Below are positions 8,747 through 17,819 of a DNA stretch of 64,000 nucleotides, in pieces. Numbering within the stretch: position 1 is the stretch's first letter; each line of letters opens with the position of its first letter. The translations under genes were made by a program, and so were the position numbers. Below the pieces are notes generated by a model. It did no database searches. It was not told the origin of the DNA and worked only from the letters and a program-made list of their open reading frames with translations. Source of the stretch: Parabacteroides gordonii MS-1 = DSM 23371 (GTDB lineage: Bacteria; Bacteroidota; Bacteroidia; Bacteroidales; Tannerellaceae); the NCBI RefSeq assembly GCF_000969825.1, contig NZ_KQ033920.1, forward strand, positions 1,043,672 through 1,107,671, written 5' to 3'.

Positions 8747-9649
8747 TTATTTTTTAAGTGCCTCCAAACGGGTAGTCATCGCCGGATAGAGGTTGGAAAG
8801 CATCTTATACCCCTCCTGTTTCTCCGTTGTTGTCGCTTTAGAATAGATGGAGACTACTTCGTCCAACTTGGCATCGGCAAACATCTGCAACAGGACAGAG
8901 TTCGGCCGGGTTTTCTTTATCTCTTCCATGACCGGCAACAAAGATATGATTGTCGTACGAGCGCGATCGGAATTAGCCGCCATTTCATCGAGACCTTTGC
9001 GGTGATAGTTGTACCACATATCACGAAAAGTATCGGAAGTATTATCCGTCAGGGCTGTAGCCAGTGCATGACGGTTACGGTCGTTATCGAAAGCCTTCCA
9101 GCCATTCCATGATACCTGCGCCTGCGCCAGGGTTACGATCTGCTGCGCCTGCTGAAAGAAAGGATTTCCCCCCTTAGGAGCAAAGCTATCGAAGTCGAGC
9201 CCCAGAATAGTATAAATATAGAAGACGAGTGTAGCCGTCAGGTTACTTGTCAGGGAGTTTTCCGTATATTCAAACGGGTCATACTCCGTATAATCGAAGT
9301 CGAGCTGAGTATCACGAAAGTTCAGCAGTGTAGTCGTATAACTTGAATTATAGACCGGACGACGTGCCTGAACCTGTATTTCAGCCTTAAAACTATTGTC
9401 GGAAGGCTTTTCGTTGATAATGATATTAAAAGTACAGTCAATCCGTTCGTTTACAGCGAAGGTAGCATCCGTCCATTTACGGTTGTTGATGAACTCGGTC
9501 AAGGCTTTTTCCAGTGTTTCAAACACCGTCATGGTACCCTGGATCTTGTCTCTGTTGATTTTGACCTGGGCATTCAACTCTTGCGCTTTACCAGTAAAAG
9601 GTATAGTCCCCAGCAGGAACAGGAATAACAGTCTTTTAATCATTTTCAT
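8747..9649 (-). CDS. DUF4835 family exported protein (PorD-type, linked by annotation to type IX secretion)
   Basis: A 300-residue protein with a signal peptide (MKMIKRLLFLFLLGTIPFTGKAQ) and the DUF4835 pattern: QELNAQVKINRDKIQ at the mature N terminus, then FEYTENSLTSNLTATLVFYIYTILGLDFDSF and a helical C-terminal half. Members occur between recN and coaBC across Bacteroidota, as here. Some annotation pipelines call the family PorD of the type IX secretion system; I recall that name but cannot verify it, and no other secretion gene is in the window. Its ATG overlaps the coaBC stop, implying translational coupling. Confidence 0.85.
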   Translation of the reverse strand: MKMIKRLLFLFLLGTIPFTGKAQELNAQVKINRDKIQGTMTVFETLEKALTEFINNRKWTDATFAVNERIDCTFNIIINEKPSDNSFKAEIQVQARRPVYNSSYTTTLLNFRDTQLDFDYTEYDPFEYTENSLTSNLTATLVFYIYTILGLDFDSFAPKGGNPFFQQAQQIVTLAQAQVSWNGWKAFDNDRNRHALATALTDNTSDTFRDMWYNYHRKGLDEMAANSDRARTTIISLLPVMEEIKKTRPNSVLLQMFADAKLDEVVSIYSKATTTEKQEGYKMLSNLYPAMTTRLEALKK

Positions 9650-10848
9650 TTCAATAATGTTGCCAACTTGTTTACGATATCAGTTGCCACCCCCTGTTTA
9701 CTTTTCAGCGGATAGCCGGTCGATTCTCCCTTATTGTCGATGATGGATATCTTATTGGTATCGCAACGGAAACCGGCACCTGCATCACGAAGTGAATTCA
9801 GAACGATGAAATCGAGGTTTTTCCGCTTCAGCTTACTCTCGGCATTCGTGGCTTCATTGTTCGTCTCCAATGCAAAACCCACTAGAACCTGTCCCTTCCG
9901 TTTGATTGCCCCTAAAGAGGCGGCAATATCCTTGTTCGGAACCAGATGAAGCGTGATATCTCCTTTACTTTCCCGTTTGATCTTTTCGTCAGCCTGTACC
10001 TCCGGACGGTAATCGGCCACCGCAGCACATAAGATGCCGGCATCGGCCTGCGGATAGGCAGCCATAGCCGCTTCATACATCTCGTCGGCCGACTCCACAT
10101 CGATCCGGCGTATATTCGGATGAACGGTTGCCAACGATACCGGACCGGCTATCAGCGTGACCTCCGCTCCCTGTGCTGCACAGGCTTCTGCCAATGCAAA
10201 TCCCATCTTCCCAGAAGAATAGTTACCTATAAAACGTACGGGATCAATCTTTTCGTACGTCGGGCCGGCTGTTATTACAATCTTTTTTTTTTCAAGGACG
10301 GTTTGAGAAGCGAAAAACTCCTCCAAGACAGTGATAATCTTGTCCGGTTCCTCCATCCTTCCCTTACCAACCAGATGACTGGCCAGTTCGCCTTCGGCCG
10401 GTTCGATGATATGGTTTCCGAACGAACGGAGACGATCCAGGTTCTGCTGTGTGGAAGGATGAGCGAACATATCCAAATCCATAGCCGGAGCTACGAATAC
10501 CGGAGCTTTACATGACAGATAGGTCGTGATCAACATATTATCTGCAATACCATTTGCCATCTTGCCGATCGTCGAAGCCGTAGCCGGAGCCACCAGCATG
10601 GCATCCGCCCATAACCCCAGGTCGACATGACTGTTCCATGAACCGTCGCGGTTAGAGAAAAACTCACTGATAACCGGCTTACTACTTAATGCAGAGAGCG
10701 TTATCGGCGTAATAAACTCTTTCCCGGCAGGAGTAATAACAACCTGCACTTCGGCTCCTTTCTTCACCAGGGCACGGATAATATAAGCAGCCTTGTAAGC
10801 AGCTATACTTCCTGTAATTCCTAATATGATATGTTTACCTTTCAGCAT
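9646..10848 (-). CDS. coaBC: Bifunctional phosphopantothenoylcysteine decarboxylase / phosphopantothenate-cysteine ligase
   Basis: Coenzyme A biosynthesis enzyme of 400 residues. The N-terminal CoaC flavodoxin-like domain carries GITGSIAAYKAAYI, the catalytic-His region NSHVDLGLWADAMLVAPATA and the substrate-recognition region containing PAMDLDMFAHP. The C-terminal CoaB domain starts near residue 190 with ITAGPTYEKIDPVRFIGNYS and contains the nucleotide-binding VTLIAGP and the KIKRESKGDITL segment. Full length. It sits 8 nt after the alcohol dehydrogenase gene and overlaps DUF4835 by 4 nt. Confidence 0.97.
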   Translation of the reverse strand: MLKGKHIILGITGSIAAYKAAYIIRALVKKGAEVQVVITPAGKEFITPITLSALSSKPVISEFFSNRDGSWNSHVDLGLWADAMLVAPATASTIGKMANGIADNMLITTYLSCKAPVFVAPAMDLDMFAHPSTQQNLDRLRSFGNHIIEPAEGELASHLVGKGRMEEPDKIITVLEEFFASQTVLEKKKIVITAGPTYEKIDPVRFIGNYSSGKMGFALAEACAAQGAEVTLIAGPVSLATVHPNIRRIDVESADEMYEAAMAAYPQADAGILCAAVADYRPEVQADEKIKRESKGDITLHLVPNKDIAASLGAIKRKGQVLVGFALETNNEATNAESKLKRKNLDFIVLNSLRDAGAGFRCDTNKISIIDNKGESTGYPLKSKQGVATDIVNKLATLLK

Positions 10849-10856
10849 CTTTTCTT

Positions 10857-12008
10857 TTATAAACGCAGCATCAGGATGTCGCGTGTCACCTTGCTGTCAA
10901 TATTATGGTGTTCACCCAAATGCCAGCCCTGCTTATCTACCGGGGCGGCAAGTGCATCCAGATCACTTTCTTTAATACCACATTCGCTCAAACGGGTTTT
11001 CAATCCCATCCGGCGGAAAAACTCTTCACAAGCCACAATCGTTTTACGGGCACGTTCTTCTTCAGTTCCTTCGGTGATATTGAAAACAACTTCACCCATA
11101 CGGGCCAGCTTCACCTGTTTTTCCTTGAACATATAAGTCATAACTCCCGGCAACAGAATAGCCAGCGTCTGTGCATGATCGAGACCGAACTGAGCAGTCA
11201 AAGCATATCCCATCCGGTGGGACGACCAATCCTGCGGTACACCCTGCCCGATCCATACGTTCAGCGCATTGGTAGCAGCCCACATCAGGTTGGCACGGAT
11301 ATCGTAATCGTTCGGGTGATCCAGTACTTTGATACCCTCTTCATAGATCACTTTCATCAGACCTTCTGAAAAAGCATCCTGTACTTTAGCATTGACCGGA
11401 TAAGTCAGATATTGCTCAACGACATGAATAAATGAGTCTACAACGCCATTTGCCACCTGCCGGGCTGGTAATGAATAGGTCACTTCCGGATCCAGGATAG
11501 CGAACTGAGGGAAGACTAACGGACTGGCAAAATTCAGTTTCTCGCGAGTCTCGACACGTGAGATAACAGAGCGTTCGTTCATTTCGGAGCCGGTAGCCGA
11601 TAAAGTCAAGACAGCGCCCAATGGCAATGCCTGTTTTATCACTCCACCTTTCGAAAGAATATCCCAGGGTTCTCCTTCGTAATAATAAGCGGCTGCAATA
11701 AACTTGGTGGCATCGATCACCGAACCACCGCCCACAGCCAGCAGAAAGTCAATATTTTTCTCTTTGACGATCTCTACTGCTTTCATGCAGGTTTCATAAT
11801 GAGGGTTAGCTTCGATACCCGGAAATTCCGTAACCTCAAAGCCTTTCAACGCATCCGTCACCTGGTTGTAAATACCGTTCTTTTTAATGCTTCCGCCTCC
11901 GTACACCATCAGCACCTTGCTTCCGGCAGGGATCAAAGCGGATAAACGTGCAATCGTACCTTTCCCAAAAACAACTTTCACGGGATTAGCAAACTCAAAG
12001 TTATTCAT
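10857..12008 (-). CDS. Iron-containing alcohol dehydrogenase (YqhD/butanol dehydrogenase-like)
   Basis: A 383-residue group III (Fe-ADH) enzyme that reduces aldehydes to alcohols using NAD(P)H. Markers are the nucleotide-binding GGGSVIDATKFIAAA and the metal ligands in VVDSFIHVVEQYL (Asp and His) and HRMGYALTAQFGLDHAQTLA (two His). The N terminus MNNFEFANPVKVVFGKG matches the YqhD/BdhA subgroup, which is usually NADPH-dependent; the physiological substrate is unknown. It lies between the exonuclease gene (5-nt gap) and coaBC (8-nt gap), so it is co-transcribed with replication and CoA genes to which it has no evident functional link. Confidence 0.92.
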   Translation of the reverse strand: MNNFEFANPVKVVFGKGTIARLSALIPAGSKVLMVYGGGSIKKNGIYNQVTDALKGFEVTEFPGIEANPHYETCMKAVEIVKEKNIDFLLAVGGGSVIDATKFIAAAYYYEGEPWDILSKGGVIKQALPLGAVLTLSATGSEMNERSVISRVETREKLNFASPLVFPQFAILDPEVTYSLPARQVANGVVDSFIHVVEQYLTYPVNAKVQDAFSEGLMKVIYEEGIKVLDHPNDYDIRANLMWAATNALNVWIGQGVPQDWSSHRMGYALTAQFGLDHAQTLAILLPGVMTYMFKEKQVKLARMGEVVFNITEGTEEERARKTIVACEEFFRRMGLKTRLSECGIKESDLDALAAPVDKQGWHLGEHHNIDSKVTRDILMLRL

Positions 12009-12013
12009 TGCTG

Positions 12014-12784
12014 TTATTTCGAATTAAAACCTCTCAATTTGATTTCTGTAAGGATCTTTTTGGTGTTCAGCGGGAAATCACCGTTCATGATCCAGGAATA
12101 ATAGCCGGGATCTGTTTTCAGTACTTCTTCCACCAGCTTTCCTTTGTATTTACCGAAATTGATCACCTCTTTTCCATCCTCATTATAAACCATACGGCCT
12201 GCAAAGTCCACATTGCTCGTGAAGCTGGAATATTTGGAAAGGAAGTCGATATCGTTCTGCAAATCAGAATAACGATCCAACTGTGCCTTCAAGATCTCAT
12301 AAGTCGCCATTGTATCAGCTTCTGCCGTGTGGGCATTTTCCAGGCTTTTATCACAGTAGAACTTATAAGCAGCCGACAATGTACGCTGTTCCATCTTATG
12401 GAAGATAGTCTGTACATCCACGAACTTACGTTTATTCAGGTCGATATCCACACCTGCCCGAAGAAATTCTTCAGCCAGCAAAGGAATATCGAAACGGTTG
12501 GAGTTGTATCCGGCCAGGTCGCAACCTTCGATCTGTGCGGCCAGCGATTTGGCTATTTCTTTAAAAGTAGGGCAATCTTTTACATCTTCGTCCGTAATGC
12601 CGTGAATAGCGGTAGACTCCGGTGGAATGGGCATTTCCGGATTGATCCTTCTCGTCTTCGTCTCTTCTTTGCCGTTAGGGTGAACCTTTACAAAGGAAAT
12701 TTCAACGATACGGTCTTTTACTATATTTATACCCGTAGTCTCCAGGTCGAAGAAGACTATCGGGTTTTTTAAGTTTAATTGCAT
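12014..12784 (-). CDS. DnaQ-like DEDDh 3'-5' exonuclease
   Basis: A 256-residue exonuclease of the DNA polymerase III epsilon superfamily. ExoI is FFDLETTGI (Asp and Glu metal ligands), ExoII lies in DLAGYNSNRFDIPLLAEE, and ExoIII is HTAEADTMATYEIL with His and Asp, giving the DEDDh arrangement. A C-terminal part of about 60 residues (FGKYKGKLVEEVLKTDPGYYSWI) is shared with other Bacteroidota exonucleases. Position directly after dnaN (10-nt gap) suggests a role as proofreading subunit or in repair. I do not name it dnaQ, because Bacteroidota often encode several paralogues. Confidence 0.9.
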   Translation of the reverse strand: MQLNLKNPIVFFDLETTGINIVKDRIVEISFVKVHPNGKEETKTRRINPEMPIPPESTAIHGITDEDVKDCPTFKEIAKSLAAQIEGCDLAGYNSNRFDIPLLAEEFLRAGVDIDLNKRKFVDVQTIFHKMEQRTLSAAYKFYCDKSLENAHTAEADTMATYEILKAQLDRYSDLQNDIDFLSKYSSFTSNVDFAGRMVYNEDGKEVINFGKYKGKLVEEVLKTDPGYYSWIMNGDFPLNTKKILTEIKLRGFNSK

Positions 12785-12794
12785 TTTTTATTTG

Positions 12795-13919
12795 TTAGTC
12801 ATTCAACATCATCGGCATAAGCAGCATCAGCAAGTCTTCGTTCTCTTCGTTTTCAGCAGGAACGATCAGGCCGGCACGTGAGGGGTCTGCTAATTCCAGA
12901 ATTACTTCTTCCGAATTAATGTTACTCAATATTTCAATCAGGTAAGTAGCCTTGAAACCGATATTCAGCTCTGTTCCGTCGAACTGGCATACGATCTTTT
13001 CTTCCGCAGAGGTAGAGAAGTCGATGTCCTGAGCGGAAACAACCATTTCGCTTTCTTTCAACTGTAATTTAACCAGGCTGCTTGCCGGGTTAGAGAATAC
13101 GGATACACGTTTCAGGGCATTCAGGAACGATACACGGTCGATCGTTACCTTAAACGGGTTTTCCTGCGGAATTACACTGTTATAGTTCGGGTAACGGCCT
13201 TCGATCAGACGGCAAACCATTTCGAAGTTCGTGCAATTCACATAAGCGTTATTGTCGTCGAACTTGATACTTACCATTTCCGACCCCTTAGCCAAGACAT
13301 TCTTCAACAGGTTAGCCGGTTTCTTCGGAAGGATAAAAGAAGCTCTTTCGGGCGATTTCACCGACAGGTTACGCAAACGAACCAGTTTATGCCCGTCTGA
13401 AGCAACAAAAGTCAGGTCGTCTGTATGGATGTCGAAATAAACACCGTTCATGACCGGACGAAGTTCGTCGTCGGCTGTAGCAAACAAAGAGCGGCTAATA
13501 CCATTCAACAACATCTGCGACTCAACGACAATAGCGATTGCATTATCATTCAGCGGCTTCTGCTGCGGATAAGTATCCCCTTTCTGTCCGATGAAGTTAT
13601 ATTTACCGTTCTGGAAATGGATAAAGATCTCCAGGTTCTCGTCGTTGATGTCGAAAGTAAGCGGTTGCTCCGGCAATTCTTTCAAAGGATCGAGCAGTAT
13701 CTTAGCAGAAACAGCGAAAAGTCCGGCACCTTTTGAATTCATCACCTCAACAGAAGTAACCAGACGTGTTTCAGCATCCGAAGCTGTTATAGTCAGTTTA
13801 TTACCATCCAAATCGAATAGAAAGCTGTCGAGGATCGGTAAAGAGTTCTTAGACGCAATAACTTTGCTGATAGACTGCAAACGGGATAACAGCGCAGTGC
13901 TGGATACATCAAATCTCAT
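12795..13919 (-). CDS. dnaN: DNA polymerase III beta subunit (sliding clamp)
   Basis: The 374-residue processivity clamp, a head-to-tail dimer with three clamp domains per chain. The start MRFDVSSTALLSRLQSISKVI and features such as LPILDSFLF, FATADDELRPVMNGVYFDI and LIEGRYPNYNSVIP are diagnostic. It leads an apparent operon running through the exonuclease, alcohol dehydrogenase, coaBC, DUF4835 and recN with gaps of 10 nt or less. A -7 element is at 13991-13998. An unrecognised protein at 47301-48257 in this window ends in a clamp-binding-like motif. Confidence 0.98.
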   Translation of the reverse strand: MRFDVSSTALLSRLQSISKVIASKNSLPILDSFLFDLDGNKLTITASDAETRLVTSVEVMNSKGAGLFAVSAKILLDPLKELPEQPLTFDINDENLEIFIHFQNGKYNFIGQKGDTYPQQKPLNDNAIAIVVESQMLLNGISRSLFATADDELRPVMNGVYFDIHTDDLTFVASDGHKLVRLRNLSVKSPERASFILPKKPANLLKNVLAKGSEMVSIKFDDNNAYVNCTNFEMVCRLIEGRYPNYNSVIPQENPFKVTIDRVSFLNALKRVSVFSNPASSLVKLQLKESEMVVSAQDIDFSTSAEEKIVCQFDGTELNIGFKATYLIEILSNINSEEVILELADPSRAGLIVPAENEENEDLLMLLMPMMLND

Positions 13920-13990
13920 GGTTCTTAATTGTTTATATTATTAATTTTATTATTGTACATATTATTTGCGATGCGTCATAAACGCCCATA

Positions 13991-13998
13991 CAAAAGTA
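13991..13998 (-). promoter_or_regulatory. -7 element for the dnaN operon
   Basis: The minus strand reads TACTTTTG about 72 nt upstream of the dnaN start. No convincing -33 element was found. Confidence 0.5.
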
Positions 13999-14060
13999 AA
14001 AAAATATTTGATTTGGAGCATTATTATATGTGTTCTTTTATCCTTAAAGAAAAGAACAAA

Positions 14061-14094
14061 AAAAGAGGCTCTCCACTGCGGGAGAGCCTCTTTT
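14061..14094 (-). terminator. Terminator of the rpmB-rpmG-DUF4295 operon
   Basis: AAAAGAGGCTCTCC pairs perfectly with GGAGAGCCTCTTTT over 14 bp with a 6-nt loop, 22 nt downstream of the DUF4295 stop. On the minus strand a U tract follows. Confidence 0.88.
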
Positions 14095-14115
14095 CGTATT
14101 TTATGTAGTTAAAAA

Positions 14116-14268
14116 TTATTTCGCGAAATAATCTTTTACCATTTCGTTAGGAACCATTTCTTCCTGGAAGATGTAAGCACCAGTTTTCGGAGACTTAACC
14201 ATCTTAATTACTTTTGAGTAAGTACGACCGTCACCTTTCTTAAATGTTGCAACTGCTTTTTTTGCCAT
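14116..14268 (-). CDS. DUF4295 small basic protein associated with ribosomal genes
   Basis: A 50-residue protein starting MAKKAVATFKKGDGRTYSKV and ending EMVKDYFAK. It matches the short DUF4295 family that in Bacteroidota follows rpmB and rpmG. It is lysine-rich (pI clearly basic) with no cysteines, and is a plausible ribosome-associated protein, although its function is not established as far as I know. It lies 16 nt after rpmG and ends just before a strong terminator. Confidence 0.88.
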   Translation of the reverse strand: MAKKAVATFKKGDGRTYSKVIKMVKSPKTGAYIFQEEMVPNEMVKDYFAK

Positions 14269-14284
14269 CGTTTAAAATCTCCTA

Positions 14285-14473
14285 TTACTTAATTTCTTTG
14301 TGTAAAGTCATCTTCTTCAGGATCGGATTGTATTTCATCAGTTCCAATCTCTGAGTTGTATTTTTTCTATTCTTTGTAGTGATGTATCTGGATGTACCCG
14401 GCATACCACTTTCTTTGTGTTCAGTACATTCCATGATTACCTGAACTCTGTTACCTTTTGCTTTCTTTGCCAT
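14285..14473 (-). CDS. rpmG: 50S ribosomal protein L33
   Basis: The 62-residue L33 protein with [20 protein letters not shown] and [21 protein letters not shown]. Only one cysteine is present, so this is a zinc-independent (C-minus) form. It lies between rpmB (18-nt gap) and DUF4295. Confidence 0.97.
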   Translation of the reverse strand: MAKKAKGNRVQVIMECTEHKESGMPGTSRYITTKNRKNTTQRLELMKYNPILKKMTLHKEIK

Positions 14474-14491
14474 TTCTTTCTTTCCTCCAAA

Positions 14492-14731
14492 TTAAGCGTT
14501 TAAATAACCTTTTTCAGCTGCCTTTTTAATTGCTGCATCTAAGCCCAGCTTATTGATAGTACGCAAGCCTGCGGCTGAAATATTCAGGCTAACCCAACAA
14601 TCCTGTTCTACCCAGTAGAACTTTTTAGTAAACAGGTTAACATCAAACTTACGTTTCGTTCTTCTCTTAGAGTGAGAAACGTTGTTGCCAACCATTGCTT
14701 TCTTTCCGGTAATTTGACAAATTTTAGACAT
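14492..14731 (-). CDS. rpmB: 50S ribosomal protein L28
   Basis: The 79-residue L28 protein with [33 protein letters not shown] and a C-terminal [16 protein letters not shown]. The usual CxxCGK zinc site is reduced to CQITGK, so it is a C-minus form like its partner L33. It is the first gene of the operon, preceded by a leader of about 115-120 nt from the -7 element at 14855-14862. Confidence 0.97.
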   Translation of the reverse strand: MSKICQITGKKAMVGNNVSHSKRRTKRKFDVNLFTKKFYWVEQDCWVSLNISAAGLRTINKLGLDAAIKKAAEKGYLNA

Positions 14732-14854
14732 TGCTATCTTCTTTTTTTATTAACGCAATAAATTAATTACAACTCCTGCTATCTGTCTTCCCTTTCCGAA
14801 CTAGCATCATGATCAGAACGAAGATTCTAATAGAGTTTCTCTCTTTACAGGGCG

Positions 14855-14862
14855 CAAAGGTA
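14855..14862 (-). promoter_or_regulatory. -7 element for rpmB-rpmG-DUF4295
   Basis: The minus strand reads TACCTTTG. The predicted leader to the rpmB ATG is about 115-120 nt, longer than needed for initiation. I see only a short AGAG/CTCT hairpin in it. Confidence 0.55.
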
Positions 14863-14994
14863 AAAAATATTTTTTATTATACCATATTTTTCTCCAATAA
14901 ATTTCACCTATACTTATATATATACATCCGTGCAACAAAAGTATTACATTATTGGTTTTACTAATGATAATAAACATAAATACTTACAGAAATT

Positions 14995-15597
14995 ATGGCT
15001 AAAAATTTTAAAGAAGCAGTTAAGCACAGGAGAACCTATTATAACATCACTAACAGCTCTCCTATTTCGGACAATGAAATTAAAGAGATTATCGATTTTG
15101 CAGTAACAAACGTACCTTCGGCATTCAATTCACAATCGACAAGGGTCGTTCTCCTTTTGGGCAAAAATCACAAGAAGTTTTGGGATATAACAAAAGAAGC
15201 TCTGCGTGTGATCGTTCCGGCTGATGCGTTCGAGAAAACTCTTTCCAAGATAAACACCAGCTTCGACTGCGGATATGGCACGATCCTGTTCTATGAAGAT
15301 ATGGAAGTGGTGGAGAATTTACAAAAGGCATTCCCCGGCTATAAAGATAATTTTCCCATTTGGTCGCAACAAACATCCGGAATGCATCAGTTTACTATAT
15401 GGACGATGCTGGAAGATGCCGGTTTCGGAGCTTCCCTGCAACATTACAATCCATTGATCGATGAAAGGGTACAGGCAGAATGGAACATCAACCCGAACTG
15501 GAAATTAATTGCACAAATGCCGTTCGGTACACCGACCAAAGAACCGGGCGAGAAAGAGTTCAGACCACTCAAAGAGCGCGTTTTGATTTTCAAATAA
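14995..15597 (+). CDS. Nitroreductase family FMN oxidoreductase
   Basis: A 200-residue member of the nitroreductase/Frm2-like family that probably uses FMN and NAD(P)H. Features are the N-terminal KHRRTYYNITNSSPISDNEI (the Arg-containing FMN-phosphate region), VPSAFNSQSTRVVLLLG, and GMHQFTIWTMLEDAGFGASLQHYNP, the last typical of the Frm2/YdgI subgroup. The substrate is unknown. It lies 16 nt upstream of lpdA and may be part of the same plus-strand transcript; a stretch of about 260 nt without genes precedes it. Confidence 0.88.
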   Translation: MAKNFKEAVKHRRTYYNITNSSPISDNEIKEIIDFAVTNVPSAFNSQSTRVVLLLGKNHKKFWDITKEALRVIVPADAFEKTLSKINTSFDCGYGTILFYEDMEVVENLQKAFPGYKDNFPIWSQQTSGMHQFTIWTMLEDAGFGASLQHYNPLIDERVQAEWNINPNWKLIAQMPFGTPTKEPGEKEFRPLKERVLIFK

Positions 15598-15613
15598 TTA
15601 AAGTTCATCCATT

Positions 15614-16963
15614 ATGAAATACGATATAGCCATTATCGGTGGAGGGCCGGCGGGTTACACTGCCGGTGAACGGGCAGCCGAAAATGGGTTAAAAACTATT
15701 CTCTTTGAGAAAAATGCCATTGGAGGAGTCTGCCTGAATGAGGGGTGTATCCCCACCAAGACGTTATTATATTCAGCCAAAATACTGGATAGCATAAAAA
15801 GTGCGTCCAAATACGGAATACAGGCGGATGCTGCTCCGGGCTTCGATCTGGGTAAAATCATTGCACGAAAAAATAAGACCGTAAAGAAACTGACACTCGG
15901 TGTCAAGGCCAAACTGAACGGCAACGGTGTGACAATCGTGCAGGGAGAAGCTTTGATCCGGGGAGAAGAAGATGGATATATCCTGATCCAGTGTGGCGAG
16001 GAAGTGTTTGCTGTTAAAAATATCCTGCTGTGTACCGGTTCGGAAACGATCATCCCTCCTATTAAAGGATTATCGGAGGTAGATTACTGGACTTCCAAAG
16101 AGGCACTGGATATGAAAGAACTTCCCCGGTCGATCGCTATTATCGGCGGTGGAGTTATCGGTATCGAATTTGCTTCTTTCTTTAATAGTATGGGCGTCAA
16201 AGTGAAGGTGATCGAAATGATGCCGGAGATACTCGGGGCTATGGATAAGGAAGCTTCAGCCATGCTACGGGCAGAATATTCCAAGAGAGGTGTTGAGTTT
16301 TTCCTTGAAACAAAAGTGATCGAGGTTACACAGGACAGTGTGATCGTGGAAAAAGACGGTAAGACAGAAAAGATTGAAGCAGATAAAATACTGGTCAGTG
16401 TAGGCCGCAAAGCCAACATCCGTAACCTGGGAATTGAAACGCTGTCGGTCGAACTTCTCCGTAACGGTGTGAAAGTGAACGAATACATGCAAACCTCACA
16501 TCCGAATGTGTATGCCTGTGGCGATATCACCGGTTTCTCCATGCTGGCCCATACAGCTTACAGGGAAGCGGAAGTGGCTATTAACCATTTGTTGGGACGT
16601 GAAGACCGGATGAGCTATAAAGCTATCCCTGCCGTCGTTTATACCAACCCGGAAGTAGCTGGTGTAGGAAAAACAGAAGAAGAATTGAAAGCAGAAGGCA
16701 TGACATATAATGTAGTGAAGATCCCAATGACTTATTCAGGTCGTTTTATGGCCGAGAACGAAACCGGTACGGGATTATGCAAACTGATTACCGATACGGA
16801 CGATCGCATCATCGGTTGCCACCTGCTTGGAAATCCGGCATCCGAAATCATTATTGCCGCCGGTATAGCTGTGGAAAACGGTTATACGACCGAACAATTC
16901 AAAAAGAATATCTTCCCCCACCCGACAGTCGGAGAAGTTATACATGAAAGTTTATACATGTAA
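15614..16963 (+). CDS. lpdA: Dihydrolipoyl dehydrogenase (E3)
   Basis: A 449-residue FAD disulfide oxidoreductase that reoxidises dihydrolipoamide with NAD. It has the N-terminal FAD loop IIGGGPAGYTAGERAA, the redox-active disulfide GGVCLNEGCIPTK, a second Rossmann loop IIGGGVIGIEFASFF, the FAD-binding YACGDITG, and the C-terminal catalytic HPTVGEVIHES. All key residues are present. The stop overlaps the start of the lipoate ligase by 1 nt, placing E3, lipoylation, E2 and E1 in one unit. Confidence 0.96.
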   Translation: MKYDIAIIGGGPAGYTAGERAAENGLKTILFEKNAIGGVCLNEGCIPTKTLLYSAKILDSIKSASKYGIQADAAPGFDLGKIIARKNKTVKKLTLGVKAKLNGNGVTIVQGEALIRGEEDGYILIQCGEEVFAVKNILLCTGSETIIPPIKGLSEVDYWTSKEALDMKELPRSIAIIGGGVIGIEFASFFNSMGVKVKVIEMMPEILGAMDKEASAMLRAEYSKRGVEFFLETKVIEVTQDSVIVEKDGKTEKIEADKILVSVGRKANIRNLGIETLSVELLRNGVKVNEYMQTSHPNVYACGDITGFSMLAHTAYREAEVAINHLLGREDRMSYKAIPAVVYTNPEVAGVGKTEEELKAEGMTYNVVKIPMTYSGRFMAENETGTGLCKLITDTDDRIIGCHLLGNPASEIIIAAGIAVENGYTTEQFKKNIFPHPTVGEVIHESLYM

Positions 16964-17703
16964 TGCTTTGCATTTACAACATCCATACAGACGCCTGGTT
17001 CAATCTTGCTGCGGAAGAATATCTTTTAAAGAACTTTTCAGAAGATATTTTTATGCTGTGGCAGAATGAACCGGCTGTCGTTATTGGGAAACATCAAAAT
17101 ATATGGGCGGAAACGGATCTTGAATATATAAAGGAAAAACAGATCAGAGTCGCCCGCCGTTTCTCCGGAGGAGGTGCGGTATACCACGATATGGGAAACC
17201 TGAACCTTACCTTCATTGAGAACAGCAGCCAGATCGACTCCATCCGGTTCACTGAAAATATAATCCGTTTTCTCGAAACTGTCGGAGTCCATGCACGGGC
17301 AGATGAACGACAAGGCTTAACCATTGACGGATTGAAAATATCCGGCAGTGCCCAGGCCATTCACAAACGCAGGATGATGCATCATGCCACCTTGTTATTT
17401 TCGACAGACCTGGATGTACTAAACCGATCCCTACAACCGTCAGACATCCCTTCTTCCGACAAGGCTATTCCACATCCTTATTTCGTCAAATCGGTTAAAA
17501 GCCCGGTCACCAACCTGTCCGGTTTACTTCCGCAGCCAACCACTATCGATGCATTTAAAAGCTTGCTGATGGATTATTTCTTCAACAACAACGAGAATAA
17601 TCGTTATTACGAATTCAGCCAGGATGATCTGGAGAATATCCGGTTGTTAAGGAATAACAAATATGCCGACAAAAACTGGATTTACAACACTTACCCTCTG
17701 TAA
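16963..17703 (+). CDS. lplA: Lipoate-protein ligase A family
   Basis: A 246-residue LplA/LipB-superfamily protein that attaches lipoate (or octanoate) to lipoyl domains. The ligase signature RRFSGGGAVYHDMGNLNLTFI is complete, followed by GLKISGSAQAIHKRRMMHHATLLFSTDL, which includes the conserved Lys-containing SGSAQ loop. It lacks the larger C-terminal domain of E. coli LplA, so it may need an accessory subunit or act as an amidotransferase (inference). Position between E3 and E2 suggests it modifies the neighbouring E2. Confidence 0.9.
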   Translation: MLCIYNIHTDAWFNLAAEEYLLKNFSEDIFMLWQNEPAVVIGKHQNIWAETDLEYIKEKQIRVARRFSGGGAVYHDMGNLNLTFIENSSQIDSIRFTENIIRFLETVGVHARADERQGLTIDGLKISGSAQAIHKRRMMHHATLLFSTDLDVLNRSLQPSDIPSSDKAIPHPYFVKSVKSPVTNLSGLLPQPTTIDAFKSLLMDYFFNNNENNRYYEFSQDDLENIRLLRNNKYADKNWIYNTYPL

Positions 17704-17819
17704 AATAGAACTTTCCTTGTCTGACCTTTGTTCTAATTTAACGATAGAGTAAAACAAAACGCATAGAGGTCGACAGACCTTATCCGGCGAAAGAACAAAA
17801 GCAAAAAGATTAATTAACT

